A stretch of 64,000 nucleotides of DNA from Malachius bipustulatus (taxonomy: Eukaryota > Arthropoda > Insecta > Coleoptera > Melyridae), in assembly GCA_910589415.1 (NCBI GenBank), contig OU342631.1:22134001-22198000 (forward strand), written 5' to 3'. How positions within the stretch are numbered: position 1 is the first letter of the stretch; each line of letters begins with the position of its first letter. The notes beneath the pieces were generated by a model. That model saw nothing but the letters and a program-made list of their open reading frames with translations. It made no database searches and had not been told where the DNA came from. Shown here in pieces: positions 12,697 to 36,742 of the stretch. Position numbers and translations under genes: made by a program.

Positions 12697-13264
12697 TCAA
12701 AATTTCAATTCTTCGTTAAAATATTAACAAATTCTTTGTTTCAATTATGTTTTCGCCAGCCCCAGTATTACCGAATATGCGACCTACTATTTTTAATATT
12801 AATTCATGCAACAAAAATGTAAAAAAGAAAATTCAATAATAATAATTATTATGTCATAGCCAGTTTTATGTTATCGCATATCACTCAAAATCTAGAGTGA
12901 ACTCACCACATGACGTCATTTATAATAGCGACATGCGCATCAAACTGCTATTTTAGATTAGGTAGGCTCTCATGCAAGATAAGCAATACAAATTATTTCG
13001 ATGGTTCGCCATTAAAATGGTGGCAGGCAGCATTTTTAAAATGGTGTGCCAACAATTTTGCGCGTTTGTAATTACTAATTAGACTTTTATTGATTGATGT
13101 TGTACAAAAAATATTACGATTGGATGAAATCATATTTAGTTATAAGCATATTATAAGATGTATTAATTTTACTTTATGTCTAGGATGGTTACTCTTATAT
13201 TTTTCAATAAAATCGTCTGTGAATAATATGATTTCCAGTTAACATTGCATGGGCGCCATTGGCG
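12697..13264. other. Non-coding spacer
   Basis: AT-rich; no supported gene, RNA or paired repeat seen. Confidence 0.3.
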
Positions 13265-13527
13265 TACGACGGCGTATTAGTGCCACGGTGCAAAAAATAT
13301 TTTTTAATATTTCGACATTTCAAAACTCAAAATTTTGAATTTAAATCTCAAAATTTTGACTTTAATTCTCAAAATTTTGAGATTTAAAACACAAAATTTT
13401 GAGATTTAAAAGTCAAAATTTTGAGATTAAAACACAAAATTGTGAGATTAAACTCAAAATTTTGAGTTTTGAAATGTCGAAATATTAAAAAATATATTTT
13501 GCGCCGTGGCACTAATACGCCGTCGTA
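13265..13527. mobile_element. Compact foldback element built of AAAATTTTGA microrepeats
   Basis: A nearly perfect 263-base palindrome. The terminal inverted repeats begin TACGACGGCGTATTAGTG, and the inner part is about a dozen copies of a self-complementary TCAAAATTTTGA core at 16-20 base spacing. It is flanked on both sides by TTGGCG, a possible 6-base target duplication. It is the short relative of the copy at 704-1463. Confidence 0.8.
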
Positions 13528-13701
13528 TTGGCGTACATCGAATTTTTAACCTTTTTCATGCAAGTAGCTATGTTTTCCGTTCGAACATAAATTAATATTA
13601 ATTAATTATAGAGGCATAAGTCAATGAACGCCTCTAATATTAATCAATCTAGGACATATTGCGCAAGTACGACGGAATCTGGGAAACAAGCAGGGTATAG
13701 A

Positions 13702-14026
13702 GGCGCGTATTCATCTAAACACGAACGGGACGAGGCAAGGCGAGGCCGAACGAATGCCTCCGTTTGTGCGTTTTTTTTTTAATTGCGAACGATAGTTGAT
13801 AAATTAGACGTGACAGAAGAAGCGAGGCGAGGCAAACATAAAAGTATGCCGTCCACATCTATTCAAGTTTTTCATTGAAGTACCGACTTCCATCGGATGA
13901 CATTCGAACCGCCTCGGGTCGTGCGTCGCACAGCCACACGCAGTTTGCCGCGCGTCGGTAAACGTCTACATAAGTATGCTCGTTCGGCCTCGCCTTGCCT
14001 CGTTCGTGCTCAGATGAGCACCTTAA
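13702..14026. mobile_element. MITE with GC-rich inverted ends
   Basis: Inverted arms around GAGGCAAGGCGAGGCCGAAC (13734-13753) and its complement (about 13980-14002), preceded by a weaker outer match (ATTCATCTAAACACGAACG versus CGTTCGTGCTCAGATGAGC). The interior is about 200 bases and non-coding. Its GC content is much higher than the surroundings. Confidence 0.65.
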
Positions 14027-14807
14027 GATTAGCAGGAACTTTCAAGTTTCAAGTTAGATGAAGAAAAATGGGCGCTAGAAATAAAACTTGTAATAATTTC
14101 AACAAAATTGTTTTATTAAACATAAATAAGCAACACAACGAATAGCTACTTGGATACAAGATACAATACATAAATGACACATGGCAACAAATAGACACTG
14201 AACACCGGGTCAGGATATAATTTATGGGCGTTGTAAATAAAACTTTCGAAAGTATTCAATAAATTTAAAAATTTGCGCTAAATTAAACAGGTTTTTTTTA
14301 TTTTCAACTTTAGCACAATCTGGCGTCAATATTGAAGGAATACCGCGTACAATTTGCAAGTTTGAGGCGACTGTTAGGTTCCTGTTTTCAAACTCATTGA
14401 CTTATTTTTTTAAATTGCTAGCTTGGATTATAAATTAATCTTAAAATCTCTAATTTGATAAAATATCGAAGACACTCTTCACTGTTTGATTTTGGTACAA
14501 TTATCACAATAATTATTAAAACCTAAACAGAAAACAATGGAGAAATAAAATCCTAATAGATTAATGTCCATTTTCATAGAGCAATCGCGATGACTGTTTA
14601 GTTTGTATTCAAATGACATCTGATTGAAGGAAAAATAAGTACTGAACTTTCAATCAATGAGGATTTATTAACATGTAAAGAAAAACAGATTTCTTTGTGA
14701 AAATGGACATGAAGATAAATAAGAAATGAGAGTGGCATCCATTTGGTTTTGCTATATTTTGGTTTCCACTAATATTAAATTTTAATCATGTACTATATTA
14801 ATGATAT

Positions 14808-15364
14808 ACAGGGTGATCAGTAACTCGCGCACTTCGAATACAGGGCGATATAGAGCCCATTAAAATTAAAGATATTCTGCAAAAAAAAAATTTAATCCAA
14901 TGGTTGGTTTTCAAGTTACAGAGTTTCCCTCATCCGAGCTTAAAGCTAATTTTTTCAATAACCGTGATAAAAATTAATGAAAAATTCAGGTTACTATCAT
15001 GTCTGGAACGAATACCATATAATTCATCAATTTTTTTTTTCACAAAACCTCTTTACAGAGGAATTGAGAATGTTAGAAATTGATGAAATACCTAAATCTG
15101 AACGAAATTTGAAGTTTGGCAAACCGCCAAAACTCAACAATAGCAAAAATGCCTTCATTGCTATGGAAATATAAATAATGAAAATACCATCTAGCCCGAA
15201 CTTATTCACATGTTCAGTGCAGTGATGCCACTTTTATTTTTATAGAAACGATTATATCTATGGAAAAAAAGAACTTACAACACTACAGTAAGAAAATTTA
15301 CCACTCTTAAAAAGTGAAGTTTACCGCAGCATGCTCTGAGTGCGCGAGTTACTGATCACCCTGT
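14808..15364. mobile_element. Non-autonomous element with perfect 27-base inverted ends
   Basis: The ends ACAGGGTGATCAGTAACTCG (14808) and CGAGTTACTGATCACCCTGT (to 15364) are perfect inverted repeats for about 27 bases. The element sits after TA and is followed by AG, so no clean target duplication is visible. The interior of about 500 bases has no convincing protein. Confidence 0.75.
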
Positions 15365-15924
15365 AGATAGTATAGTGCCAAGGATGGGGGGTTGTCTGCT
15401 TCAGAAAAAGCTATCAAAGGGGTTCTAAATGATTTATATTTATCTATCCAAACCAAGCAGCATGGAATGTTAGTTATAAAATAAAATGTATAGTCTTTAA
15501 ATTTTCCTGAAACAGCAAAAATATTTTACCCCGGATAACAGACAATATTGGCACGCCACTGAATTTACATAGATTCATAGATATACAATACATGAGATAA
15601 CCAAATTTTCATATTTTGATATAGATTTTGTGCTTTCTATTATAAAATGTGTTGTTTGTTGTCTTTAATACTGAGAGACAATAACTGCAATGAAAACAGT
15701 AAATTTGGCACACCTGCAGTCTACAAAATCTTTACAACTATGTTTAGAAAATGTGTTTCAACCATTATTAGTAGTATTATCTATTTACATCAGGCTGATT
15801 AAAGTTAATCCACCTGATTCCTGCAACCACGTGCCTATAAAAGTGTTATATCTAAAAATAATCAACAGTTATTGTCGATATAATTTTATATAAATTCTTT
15901 TTTCTCATTTAAAAAACTAAGTAG
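15365..15924. other. Non-coding spacer
   Basis: No supported exon or repeat pair. An open frame at 15690-15893 has no family resemblance and AT-driven composition. Confidence 0.3.
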
Positions 15925-16205
15925 AGGTATCTCGATGAGACCCGGCCTGAATATTATCCCCCAATGGTCAGTTTGGGTTCCTTGCCAGACAAAGCACCTT
16001 CACCTTATTCACCCCAAGTCTTAATCTCATAGAAATACCTCAACATATTATCTAAAATTTCTCTCTCTAGTTGTTATTGGTGCCAGTGCTGGTGCTGGTG
16101 CTAGTGAATCATCAGCAGCCAACACAACAAATAACTTTGCTATCTCTTCTAATTATCACTCTGTTTACTCTTTACTCTGGTCTGAAATATAGTCTAACCA
16201 CCTAA
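15925..16205 (+). CDS. Candidate terminal exon pair of an unidentified membrane protein
   Basis: Two in-phase open blocks, 15925-16017 and 16071-16205, are separated by a possible 53-base GT..AG intron. A polypyrimidine acceptor (TCTCTCTCTAG) precedes the second block, and a TAG acceptor precedes the first. The first block reads 31 codons with non-AT-biased content (RYLDETRPEYYPPMVSLG). The second reads 44 codons with two hydrophobic stretches (LLLVPVLVLVLV and ITLLSLLIITLFTLY) and then a stop. No upstream exons were found and I do not recognise the protein. The donor (CAA/GTCTTA) is weak. A second frame of the second block is also open, so chance cannot be excluded. Confidence 0.3.
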
Positions 16206-17079
16206 AGATATACAACATTAAACAAATAACAAACAGTTATATCTCAACTTTCTAACTCCATTAAATTTGATTGATTAGGTTTGGGTAGGAAGGTAGAAAG
16301 CCAAGAGGAAACTGGCAATTTGGGACTACCCAAGGATCTTTTGATTGGGTTTGATTAATATCTGGATTGTATTTTTAATATCTTAATATTAATTTCCCGG
16401 GTCTCTCTTATTACCAGTTCACCCCTGATTTGTACATTTATTTACGGCATGGGAACACAAATGACTAGTAGTAATAGCTAGGTTTGTGTAAAAATAAGAA
16501 AAATACAAATGTACAAATAGTACAGAAAACAACTTGTTAGTTAAGTATATAACAGGTCGTTAAATAAGACTCAATTCTATCTAACAACCGGTTAATAATA
16601 TTTAATCAGTCAAGTAGGCTTAGGACAATTTATTATGAAGTTGAATTCTTATACAATGTGTAAAAATAATATTATGTATTTTAAAAGTTAAGTATTTTGA
16701 TCAGATTTTCAACAATAATTGTACTGTATAATTTGTACTATTTTCTGTGATTTTAAGCGCATATTTCAATAATTTTTGTTATGAAATTATGAAATAAATT
16801 ACCTTTCTCAGAAAGCCTGATAATTTTATGATATTAAGCAATTGGTTTCTAGATATTTAATATTTTACCTGAAGCCTTGTGCAAAGTGCAGGTAGGTAGC
16901 GAAGTGCTAGTAAATGCTAACAGTAATATGTTATAATATTATCAAACATCAAACTGAATAAATTGTTTAAACTGTCAACAATTCAACTGTTAACAGATTA
17001 AAACACCTTTGCAATTTTAGCTCGTAAGTGCATAATAATTATTCTAAGCCTAGTTAAGCAAGACTAGCATCAATTAACA
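16206..17079. other. Spacer, probably including the DUSP12 3' UTR
   Basis: AT-rich with no repeat pair recognised. The part just below 17080 is downstream of the DUSP12 stop on the minus strand and should hold its 3' UTR. Confidence 0.3.
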
Positions 17080-18554
17080 TTAAAAGGTCATTTCGACATT
17101 TTTCACCACGTCCGAGAAATCGATCTTAGACGGGACGAGATAAAAAGCAGGTGCCATTTGTACCCCGCACGGGCACTGGCATCCCATGATCCAGCAGAAC
17201 GAGCCCACCTTGCCGTTACACTTTGGGCAATGCAGCTTCCCCTGCGTCACCTGAGTCACGTTCATCCAGGCCAACGGCTCGATGAAATAAGTCATCTTAC
17301 AGATCTCCCCTTTGTTCTTGTGGGAGAGCAGGTTCGACTCGGAAGCCAGAACTCTCCGGCACTTCTTACAACGGTAGACGTTCGGCTCGGGTTGCACCTG
17401 CACCAGTCCCGGGTCCGGTCTGATCAAGTCGTGGAAGTTCTGCGGCAAGATCTGGACGTGCTTGACCCTGGATGCCGCCATCCCCAAACGGAATAGCTTG
17501 TACTTCATGTGCGTCTTGTCGATTTTGTAGCCCATTTCGTGGTAGAGGTTGAGTTGGGAGATGAAACCGTAGTTCGGGCCCACCTGTGGACCGAAAAACT
17601 TAAGAAAATTGATAAATTATTATATGAATCATGACAGGTATTACTTAGAACTTAAAGACCAGACTTTGGTAATGGTGGTCTATCGCGACGGTTTTACCCC
17701 TACGCTGGCCTCCCTCCACTGTCTCTGCTCGCTACGCTCCGACACGTTCTGATCGTTGCCATATGCAAGCTCTTCTCCTACGTTCTGCAGACAATCCTGC
17801 GCGCTTCCCGCCTACAGGCATACAGGCTACAGGACTGATCTTGAAATCTACAGAGGTGTGTGCTCTACAGAGGATTTCATGTGTCAACGCTGAGAGCGTG
17901 TCGGCTCGGAGCGAGCAAAGAAAGTGGAGTGGGGCCAGCGTAGGGGTAGTAAATCCGTCGAGATAGAGCACCATTACCCAGACTTTATCTCATAAGGATG
18001 TATCCCTCCCCTATTTCGACCCCAGACGTGTTTGATTTATCCTCCTCGTCCTAACGAGCCATACTCTAAATACCAGGCATTAAATCGACATACATAATGG
18101 TAAACACTTTCTATACCTGTGGACGTTTCGCTTTCAGTTTATAGAAAGCTTTGTTGTAGGTGAGATTGTGTTTTCGCATGAGGTAGGCGAGGACGATGGT
18201 GGCGCTCCGAGAGACCCCAAAGTAGCAGTGGACGAGGATCGCGCCCTTCGTTAGGGCTTGCTCAATGAAATCGTGGGTCTCGTCGAAGTGGCTCAGGAGG
18301 TCTTCTTTGGGTAGATCGGCGACTTGGATGAATTTTGTCGTCAGCGCTTTCATGTCTGTGATGCGGGCCGGTAGGGGACTCGTGTCCAGAGTTAGGATAT
18401 GAGTTATGCCCAGTTTCTTCAAGGTGGTGCTGTCGGTTGCTGCTGACAGGGCGCCCAAGTAGAGGTTCGTCTCGATTTCATCGACGCTGACTTCGTTCCA
18501 TAAATTGAAGTATCTCTGGTGAGATGTTGGTACTTCCTTAGCTTCTTTATCCAT
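17080..18554 (-). CDS. DUSP12: Dual-specificity phosphatase 12 (YVH1 family)
   Basis: Two exons, 18554-18117 and 17583-17080, joined by a GT..AG intron, give 313 residues (human protein about 340). The N-terminal phosphatase domain has the signature HCYFGVSRS (residues 109-117, catalytic Cys110 and Arg116). Asp80 in VADLPKEDLL is the likely general acid. The C-terminal half is the zinc-binding domain typical of YVH1: CKKC at 218-221, CPKC at 265-268, and CQCPCG near 281-286, plus further Cys and His. In other eukaryotes YVH1 acts in 60S ribosome maturation, and the zinc domain is the essential part. The start ATG follows an in-frame stop region and begins a typical soluble N-terminus. A MITE sits inside the intron. 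Confidence 0.95.
17660..17986. mobile_element. MITE with 8-base target duplication in the DUSP12 intron
   Basis: Element 17668-17978 with inverted arms of about 95 bases (GGTAATGGTG outermost). It is flanked by exact direct repeats CAGACTTT at 17660-17667 and 17979-17986. An 8-base duplication points to a hAT- or P-like transposase. A relative lies in PI4K intron 1 at 23477-24002. Confidence 0.8.
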
Positions 18555-19008
18555 TATTATAACGCTTTAGCGGGTAATAAAAATTGAAACACTTTGTTTA
18601 GGTAAACAGAAGTTTCTTAAGTATTTATCTTCTCTTTCAAATGATTTGTTCTAAATTTATTTCTTAAAACAAATTACAAATTACATGCAATATGCAATAT
18701 TTCTTCATTTTCATTGTTTGTTTACGTTTTTCTGTCTCTCTCTAATATCATATCAAATATCAATGTCAATACTTATTTCCGATACAAACTACGAAGCGTA
18801 AAACAGTAACAGATTACTAAGAACAGCTTAACAGCCTACAGCAATAGCTCGGGTGCGTTCATAAAAAGAAATTGACGTTTGTGTGTGTAAAACGGCCAGA
18901 GTGAAGAGAAGATGCCTTAGCTTAGCCTAAGCTGGAGTGATGTCAGAGTGTTTCATTTTATGAAAGATTAACGGAAAAAGAGAAGAAAAAACACACTTTT
19001 AACTTTAC
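18555..19008. other. DUSP12 5' flank
   Basis: Contains the presumed DUSP12 promoter, immediately upstream on the minus strand. No TATA box or initiator could be singled out, and there is no gene. Confidence 0.3.
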
Positions 19009-19270
19009 GGGAGTCGGGGTGGCCTCGTGGTCCGTTAGACTGCCTCGGACTGTGTTCATCGATTCTCAGTCGCGCTCTGGTTGTCTGTGTCGTCTATTCT
19101 ACCATTTAACTGGTTAATTGTGTCTGATTGGAATGAGCTTATTCTCGAGTCCCATAATTACTTAAGTGGAGAACTCTTGTCTTGCCTACATGCACGCAGT
19201 GCGGGTGTGAGAATCACGCAAGAAAAACGAAAGGCAAAGAAATTGGCATCTTTGTATAGTTTGCTAACAT
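19009..19270 (+). mobile_element. Possible tRNA-derived SINE
   Basis: The block GTCGGGGTGGCCTCGTGG followed by TCCGTTAGACTGCCTCGGAC resembles the 5' half of a Leu/Ser-type tRNA. It has an A-box-like TGGCCTCGTGG and a weaker B-box-like GTTCATCGATTC some 40 bases on. The cloverleaf is not intact (no matching 3' acceptor strand), so it is not a functional tRNA gene. Confidence 0.3.
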
Positions 19271-19464
19271 AGGCAAAGGCAATTATGTATAAATGATTTG
19301 TATCGTATCACAGTAAGCACCATCACTTTTCATTACACTCCCCAAAAATGTCGACTTCCACCTTCGAATATTTTCAATTCTTCCGGTAGAGCTTGGATTA
19401 CAATCACCACAGTGACGTCATGCGCAGCGCCGACGACTTCAGTTTCATGATGACATAATATAAT

Positions 19465-20000
19465 ATCGTGTGATCCACAAAATTTTTGATCAACTAGATA
19501 GCTATTGCGGTCATGTCTGAGCTCATTTTACTAAAATAATTTTAAAATAACTTTAGTAGTTCAAATTCTCATTGTGTCATATTTAATTTCAATTTTTGTC
19601 AATTTCACTAGAATTTTAAAGATATTGCGAAAAAGCTGATAAAGATGAAAAAAAAATTTAAGAACCTGATGAAATTACTGGTATATATTGCTGGTATACT
19701 GGTATATATTACTAAACACCTACCTTAATTGCCACATTTTTATGGTTCATGCCATTTTTGACCACCATTCTTAATAAATTCTGTTATTGTTTTTGTGTTG
19801 GAATTGGAAGTGAAATTATAAAATGATAAATTATAAAACTCAAACTCGAACTGAAACGTCAAATTGAATTGTTATTTTATCCTCGTTCAGAAAAACAGAA
19901 TATTCTTTGTTTCTGAGATAACAACGACTTAGCGTACCTGTATTACCGACACTAGGGCTCGTAAGCGTCAGTGTCGGTAATACAAGTACCCTACAACGAC
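19465..20000. mobile_element. Element of the GTGATCCACAAA family, simple copy
   Basis: Starts CGTGTGATCCACAAAATTTT at about 19467 and ends in GTGTCGGTAATACA-type sequence at about 19945-19985. The copy at 43851-45290 carries the same sequence in opposite orientation (shared GAAGTGAAATTATAAAATG stretch, in complement there). A small inner hairpin lies at 19935-19990 around TACCGACACTAGG. Confidence 0.6.
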
Positions 20001-21194
20001 TCACGTTGTTCATCGTCCTTGAAATACAACCAATGCCAAATTGAAATTAGTAATAAGCTCAGCACCACACGTACTCAGCAGATGTCGTTATTGTTTCTAT
20101 TTATTATTTATTATTATCTAATTATTGTATAATTTCTACCTACTGAAAATAAATATTTCCATCTCCAGATGATTAGAAACAAACCATCTTCCAGTGTCAC
20201 AACATTAAAGTTTGATATATCAACTTCAACATTACAGAAACTCATTTTTGTTGTATAAATCTTTCACTTTGTAACAAACTTCCAGTCATAGATTATTAAT
20301 TATTATTATTAGAGACAGTTACGCACCGAATTCGTTCCTATAGTATTTATTTAAAGATTAAACATTAAAGAATAATAATAAATAAGTTATTTGTAATGGA
20401 GTTGGTGCTGTAACTTGACATGAAATTCCTGAAAACCTCGAATATAAAGCTCTAAAACGTCAGAATTCCAGGAGAAACCGCAATGCGCATGTCGAGTGAT
20501 GATTCGCCGATGCCTGAAGGAAGAGTGAATACACTGAAGACCGACGATTATAAACACTTTGAGTGCACTCCAAGCGTTGTCATTGGCAATTTATGAACGA
20601 TGCGAGAGCTTATACATCGAACGAACTGGTTGTTTATGATTATGAACGTCTTCGCAGAGCAGAAGTAATAGGTACATCGCACAGAGAGTTATGCAGTTTA
20701 ATTATATCCCAACTAGGTTTTGCTAAGCCACACCTTTTATCTCCTATTGATTGACTACTATGGTACGATTAAGTTTAAAAAAGCAGATGTGACGTCACAC
20801 TAACCGTCCGAATTAAGATTTTTAATTTCACCTGAAAATGTCAAACAGTTAAATGTCAAGTTGTGAAAGAGCGTAAATTATTGAAGGAATCATTCAAACA
20901 ATGAACTGAACCGCTTACGTCAGTTTGAGAGCCACTGACAACTACAGAAAATTAATTCACGTAATGACATTCTATCCTTTGTGTTGTGCATTTAATCTCA
21001 TACAAAACCAATGTTGACGTAAATTTATTTATGCGGGATGGAGTGTTTAGACAAACTTGACGGGTTCTATATGAGACGTAAATGAAACAAAATAAATCGA
21101 ACTATCAGAAGGATGTGTATTCTTAATCGATACGTATGACTTTTTATTTTTAAACTTTATCGGCTTATAGTTTTATAACCGCGCGTACTTTTGA
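20001..21194. other. Intergenic spacer
   Basis: AT-rich. It contains a 36-codon open frame starting at 20482 (MRMSSDDSPMPEG) with balanced composition but no splice context or recognisable family. No RNA gene was seen. Confidence 0.25.
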
Positions 21195-22034
21195 TTTTGA
21201 ATCAGAGATGGGCACGAGTACTGAAAAGAGTACTCGTAAATAATTCGAGTACGAGTACTTGGAAAATGTACTCGTAAGTATTTACTCGTAAGTATTTTGG
21301 CACAAACAGGTGGACGAGTACGAGTAATACTCGCGAAAACACGAGTAACAAGTACGAGTAGTTTTATTCGTGTCGTGCGCATGATCCATCATGATACCAA
21401 TAAATACCAAGGCGCAGCCAGCCTATGACGTCAGGCTTGTGATAGCTAAATACGAGTGAGAGCATAGATATATCCGTTCCGTAGATCGTATCATATTCTA
21501 ATCTAAGCAGTGCCGGCTCCTGTGATAATGGCGCCCTGTTCGAGAGTGCTTCATGACGCCTGATGCACGGATGCACATAGTGGCGAAGTTATAGGCTTTC
21601 ATTTAGGGGGGGGGGGAGGTAAGGGAAAAAGCAATATTTAATCTTCAACATAAATTCAAATGCTTTGAATTTGAAAGAATTTTTTCAATGAAAGAAATTT
21701 TATTGTAAAGAAATTAATAACTTCTTACATAGCGCATATTTGATATGTTATATAAAAATATGTAATATAAAATGCGGCATTACTAGTGACAGTGACAGTG
21801 CAATTGCGCACGACGGTGAACTCGTTTTTAGATCGGTTCCCTGCTGACGGCATGACGTCATTACTATCCGTAAAAATATCCGTATTTCACGAGTAGTTGT
21901 AATTGTACTTATCCATACGAGTAGTAAGTATTTTGGATGGAAAGTACTTGTGAGTAAAAAATTACGAGTAGTTTTTTACTCGTAACAAAAATACGAGTAA
22001 AGTACTCGAGTACATGGCCAGCTCTGTTTTGAAT
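21195..22034. mobile_element. hAT-type MITE with 8-base target duplication
   Basis: Element 21203-22026 starts CAGAGATGGGC and ends GGCCAGCTCTG, the CAGRG/CYCTG form of hAT ends. Direct repeats TTTTGAAT flank it at 21195-21202 and 22027-22034. Subterminal regions (about 21210-21370 and 21895-22015) are packed with GAGTAC/ACTCGTA motifs in both orientations. The central ~500 bases do not encode a transposase. Confidence 0.88.
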
Positions 22035-23116
22035 TTGTATACATTGGCAAAACCTAGTTAGGATATAAAGAAACGCGTGTCGTGTAGCACGGTCACGGAC
22101 ATCAGTGTGATCACTACACACATTTATATAGTACCATAATAAGTCAAGTCATAGTTGTTATGTGTCATACTTATTCTTCTGTTTTTAATAGCCTTTGTAC
22201 GCTTGCACATTTAGCTTACATTTAGCCTACTGTTTTTTAACGTCATACATTTACATTAGTCATCTCTTAAGTCTTAACTCTTAATTATCTCCGATATTAA
22301 TATCTCTGAGGCTGTATGCACAAGACGGTCCAAGCCATTAGAATAGAAGAAGAAGAAATTAATATCTCTGATTTATTTTGATTATTGATGATAACCGTCA
22401 AAGACTGATGGATGACATTTACGAACATGTGTATGTTAAACGTCAAAGTCTATTGTCGTGAAATGGTTATTTTTGAGTTTGACACTTTGACATGAACGAA
22501 CATAATGAAGTCGCAAATTTTTGTCTCATCTTCCGCCAGCTGTAGCGTAAGTCATGAACATGAATTTAATTATTTATAAGTAATTCACCATAAAAATAGG
22601 ATTAAAAAAGTAACTATTTTGCTCGATGTAAGTACCTACGTGCGACTGGCGACGGCACTGTAACACTAACACGATACAAAGGAACGTTCGGGTTTTAATT
22701 AAACAATAACTAATATAATGTGACCCCTGTTTTTCGTGCAATTACTATCATTAATTATTATTATTCCATGTAAGTGATACCTCCGATTATATGTTACGGT
22801 CCCTTTTTAAAGGAATAGTTTTACCTACGTCTTGCTTGAGGGCTATTACTGGAAAAAGAAACCCTATCAAGTCTAGTCAATTATAACTAACCAAGTATGT
22901 GCGCTTGTTTACTAATTCGTCATAGCGTATAGTTATTATAATCCGCGATTAATAGTTAGATATTTATTTAGTTTAGAATTAGTCAGCTCGGCTCAATTTA
23001 CGAACCGCGTCGTGTGATAAAACAAGTAAGTAAGAAAGTAGGTATCATATCAGTTGCGCGGGGTAAATGATATCATCGCGTAATAAAGCGAACGGGCGTT
23101 ATCGTTCGGACGGGTT
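22035..23116. other. PI4K type II 5' flank
   Basis: No other gene recognised. The last few hundred bases before 23117 should include the PI4K promoter and 5' UTR. GC content rises from about 22980. Confidence 0.35.
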
Positions 23117-35819
<12,703 letters not shown>

Positions 35820-36742
35820 AATTCCAGTGATTTTATTTTGTATATAATGATTAGGTAGATTTAAAAGAGATCTTGAAAACATAAAAATATATATATATAC
35901 GAGCAGATTATTTACACAGTAATTTTTTCATTTACTTATATTCAGTTGAGATTGTTAATATTTAATTTTAATACAAAAAGATAAGATTTGTTATTATTAT
36001 TTATTATTCCCGTTCTTCCAGCTTTTTTTCTTTCCTCTGTTGATCCCTCATTGTAGCGCATTCAAGTAAACTCATCTAATCCCTGTCCTAAGATCCAGAA
36101 TTTAATAGATATGGAAATTTTTAAATTAGTAGTTTGGTTTGACTGTCCTATTATAAATGATATTAGGAATTATTTGGGAATGCAGTCGTTTTAAGAAATG
36201 AACACTCTTTTTTCTATGCCAAGCTTTAGAAATAAATGGAGAACCCCGAAGAAGAATTAAATAAAATTCGAAAGCTTGGCATAGAAAAAAGAGTGTTCAT
36301 TTCTTAAAACGACTGACTGCATTCCCAAATAATTGCTAATAATGAAATTTTTAAAGATGAGTAATATTTCTGGATTATTGGAATTTTAACAAACCTGTTC
36401 AAAATTACTACTTCAAACCTGGATGTTCAATACATTTTGAACACTAATTACAATTTTGAATTTAGTAGTCTCGCTAATCTGGTACTTCAATAGCGACACC
36501 TCCCTCAGTGTGAACTAAAGCTTGCTTGCACACAAATACCTACTTCCTGCTGCACCTCTTACGCACGTTGATGCCCTTGTAAAGCTTTATTTTATGAACC
36601 TTTAATTTCCCTATCTAATACTGCCCCTCCTGTCTTTAATAGTGTCATATTAGCGGGACTAATACAGTTTTTTCTAGAAAAATTATATCAAAATTGTCAG
36701 AAAGTTGACATCACTTGTACAAAAGAGTTAGTGGGTGAGCTA
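35820..36742. other. PI4K 3' UTR region and spacer
   Basis: Should contain the PI4K 3' UTR. Apart from the hairpin at 36168-36334 nothing else is supported. Confidence 0.3.
36168..36334. repeat. Perfect hairpin, about 75-base stem
   Basis: AATTATTTGGGAATGCAGTC at 36168 and its complement at the right end enclose a stem that includes AAGAAATGAACACTC, with a loop of about 20-30 bases. The right arm has a 4-base GACT duplication. It lies in the intergenic region downstream of PI4K. Confidence 0.8.

Noticed and set aside
14304..14371. Possible exon with acceptor AACTTTAG and donor G/GTTCCT joined to 15925
   Set aside because: Joining in the observed phases produces an immediate stop.
17158..17496. 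Plus-strand open frame over DUSP12 exon 2
   Set aside because: Shadow of the zinc-domain exon.
19009..19085. tRNA gene
   Set aside because: Only the 5' half resembles a tRNA; no complete cloverleaf or matching acceptor stem.
20482..20592. 36-codon open frame starting MRMSSDDSPMPEG
   Set aside because: Balanced composition, but short, isolated, and without splice sites or a recognised family.
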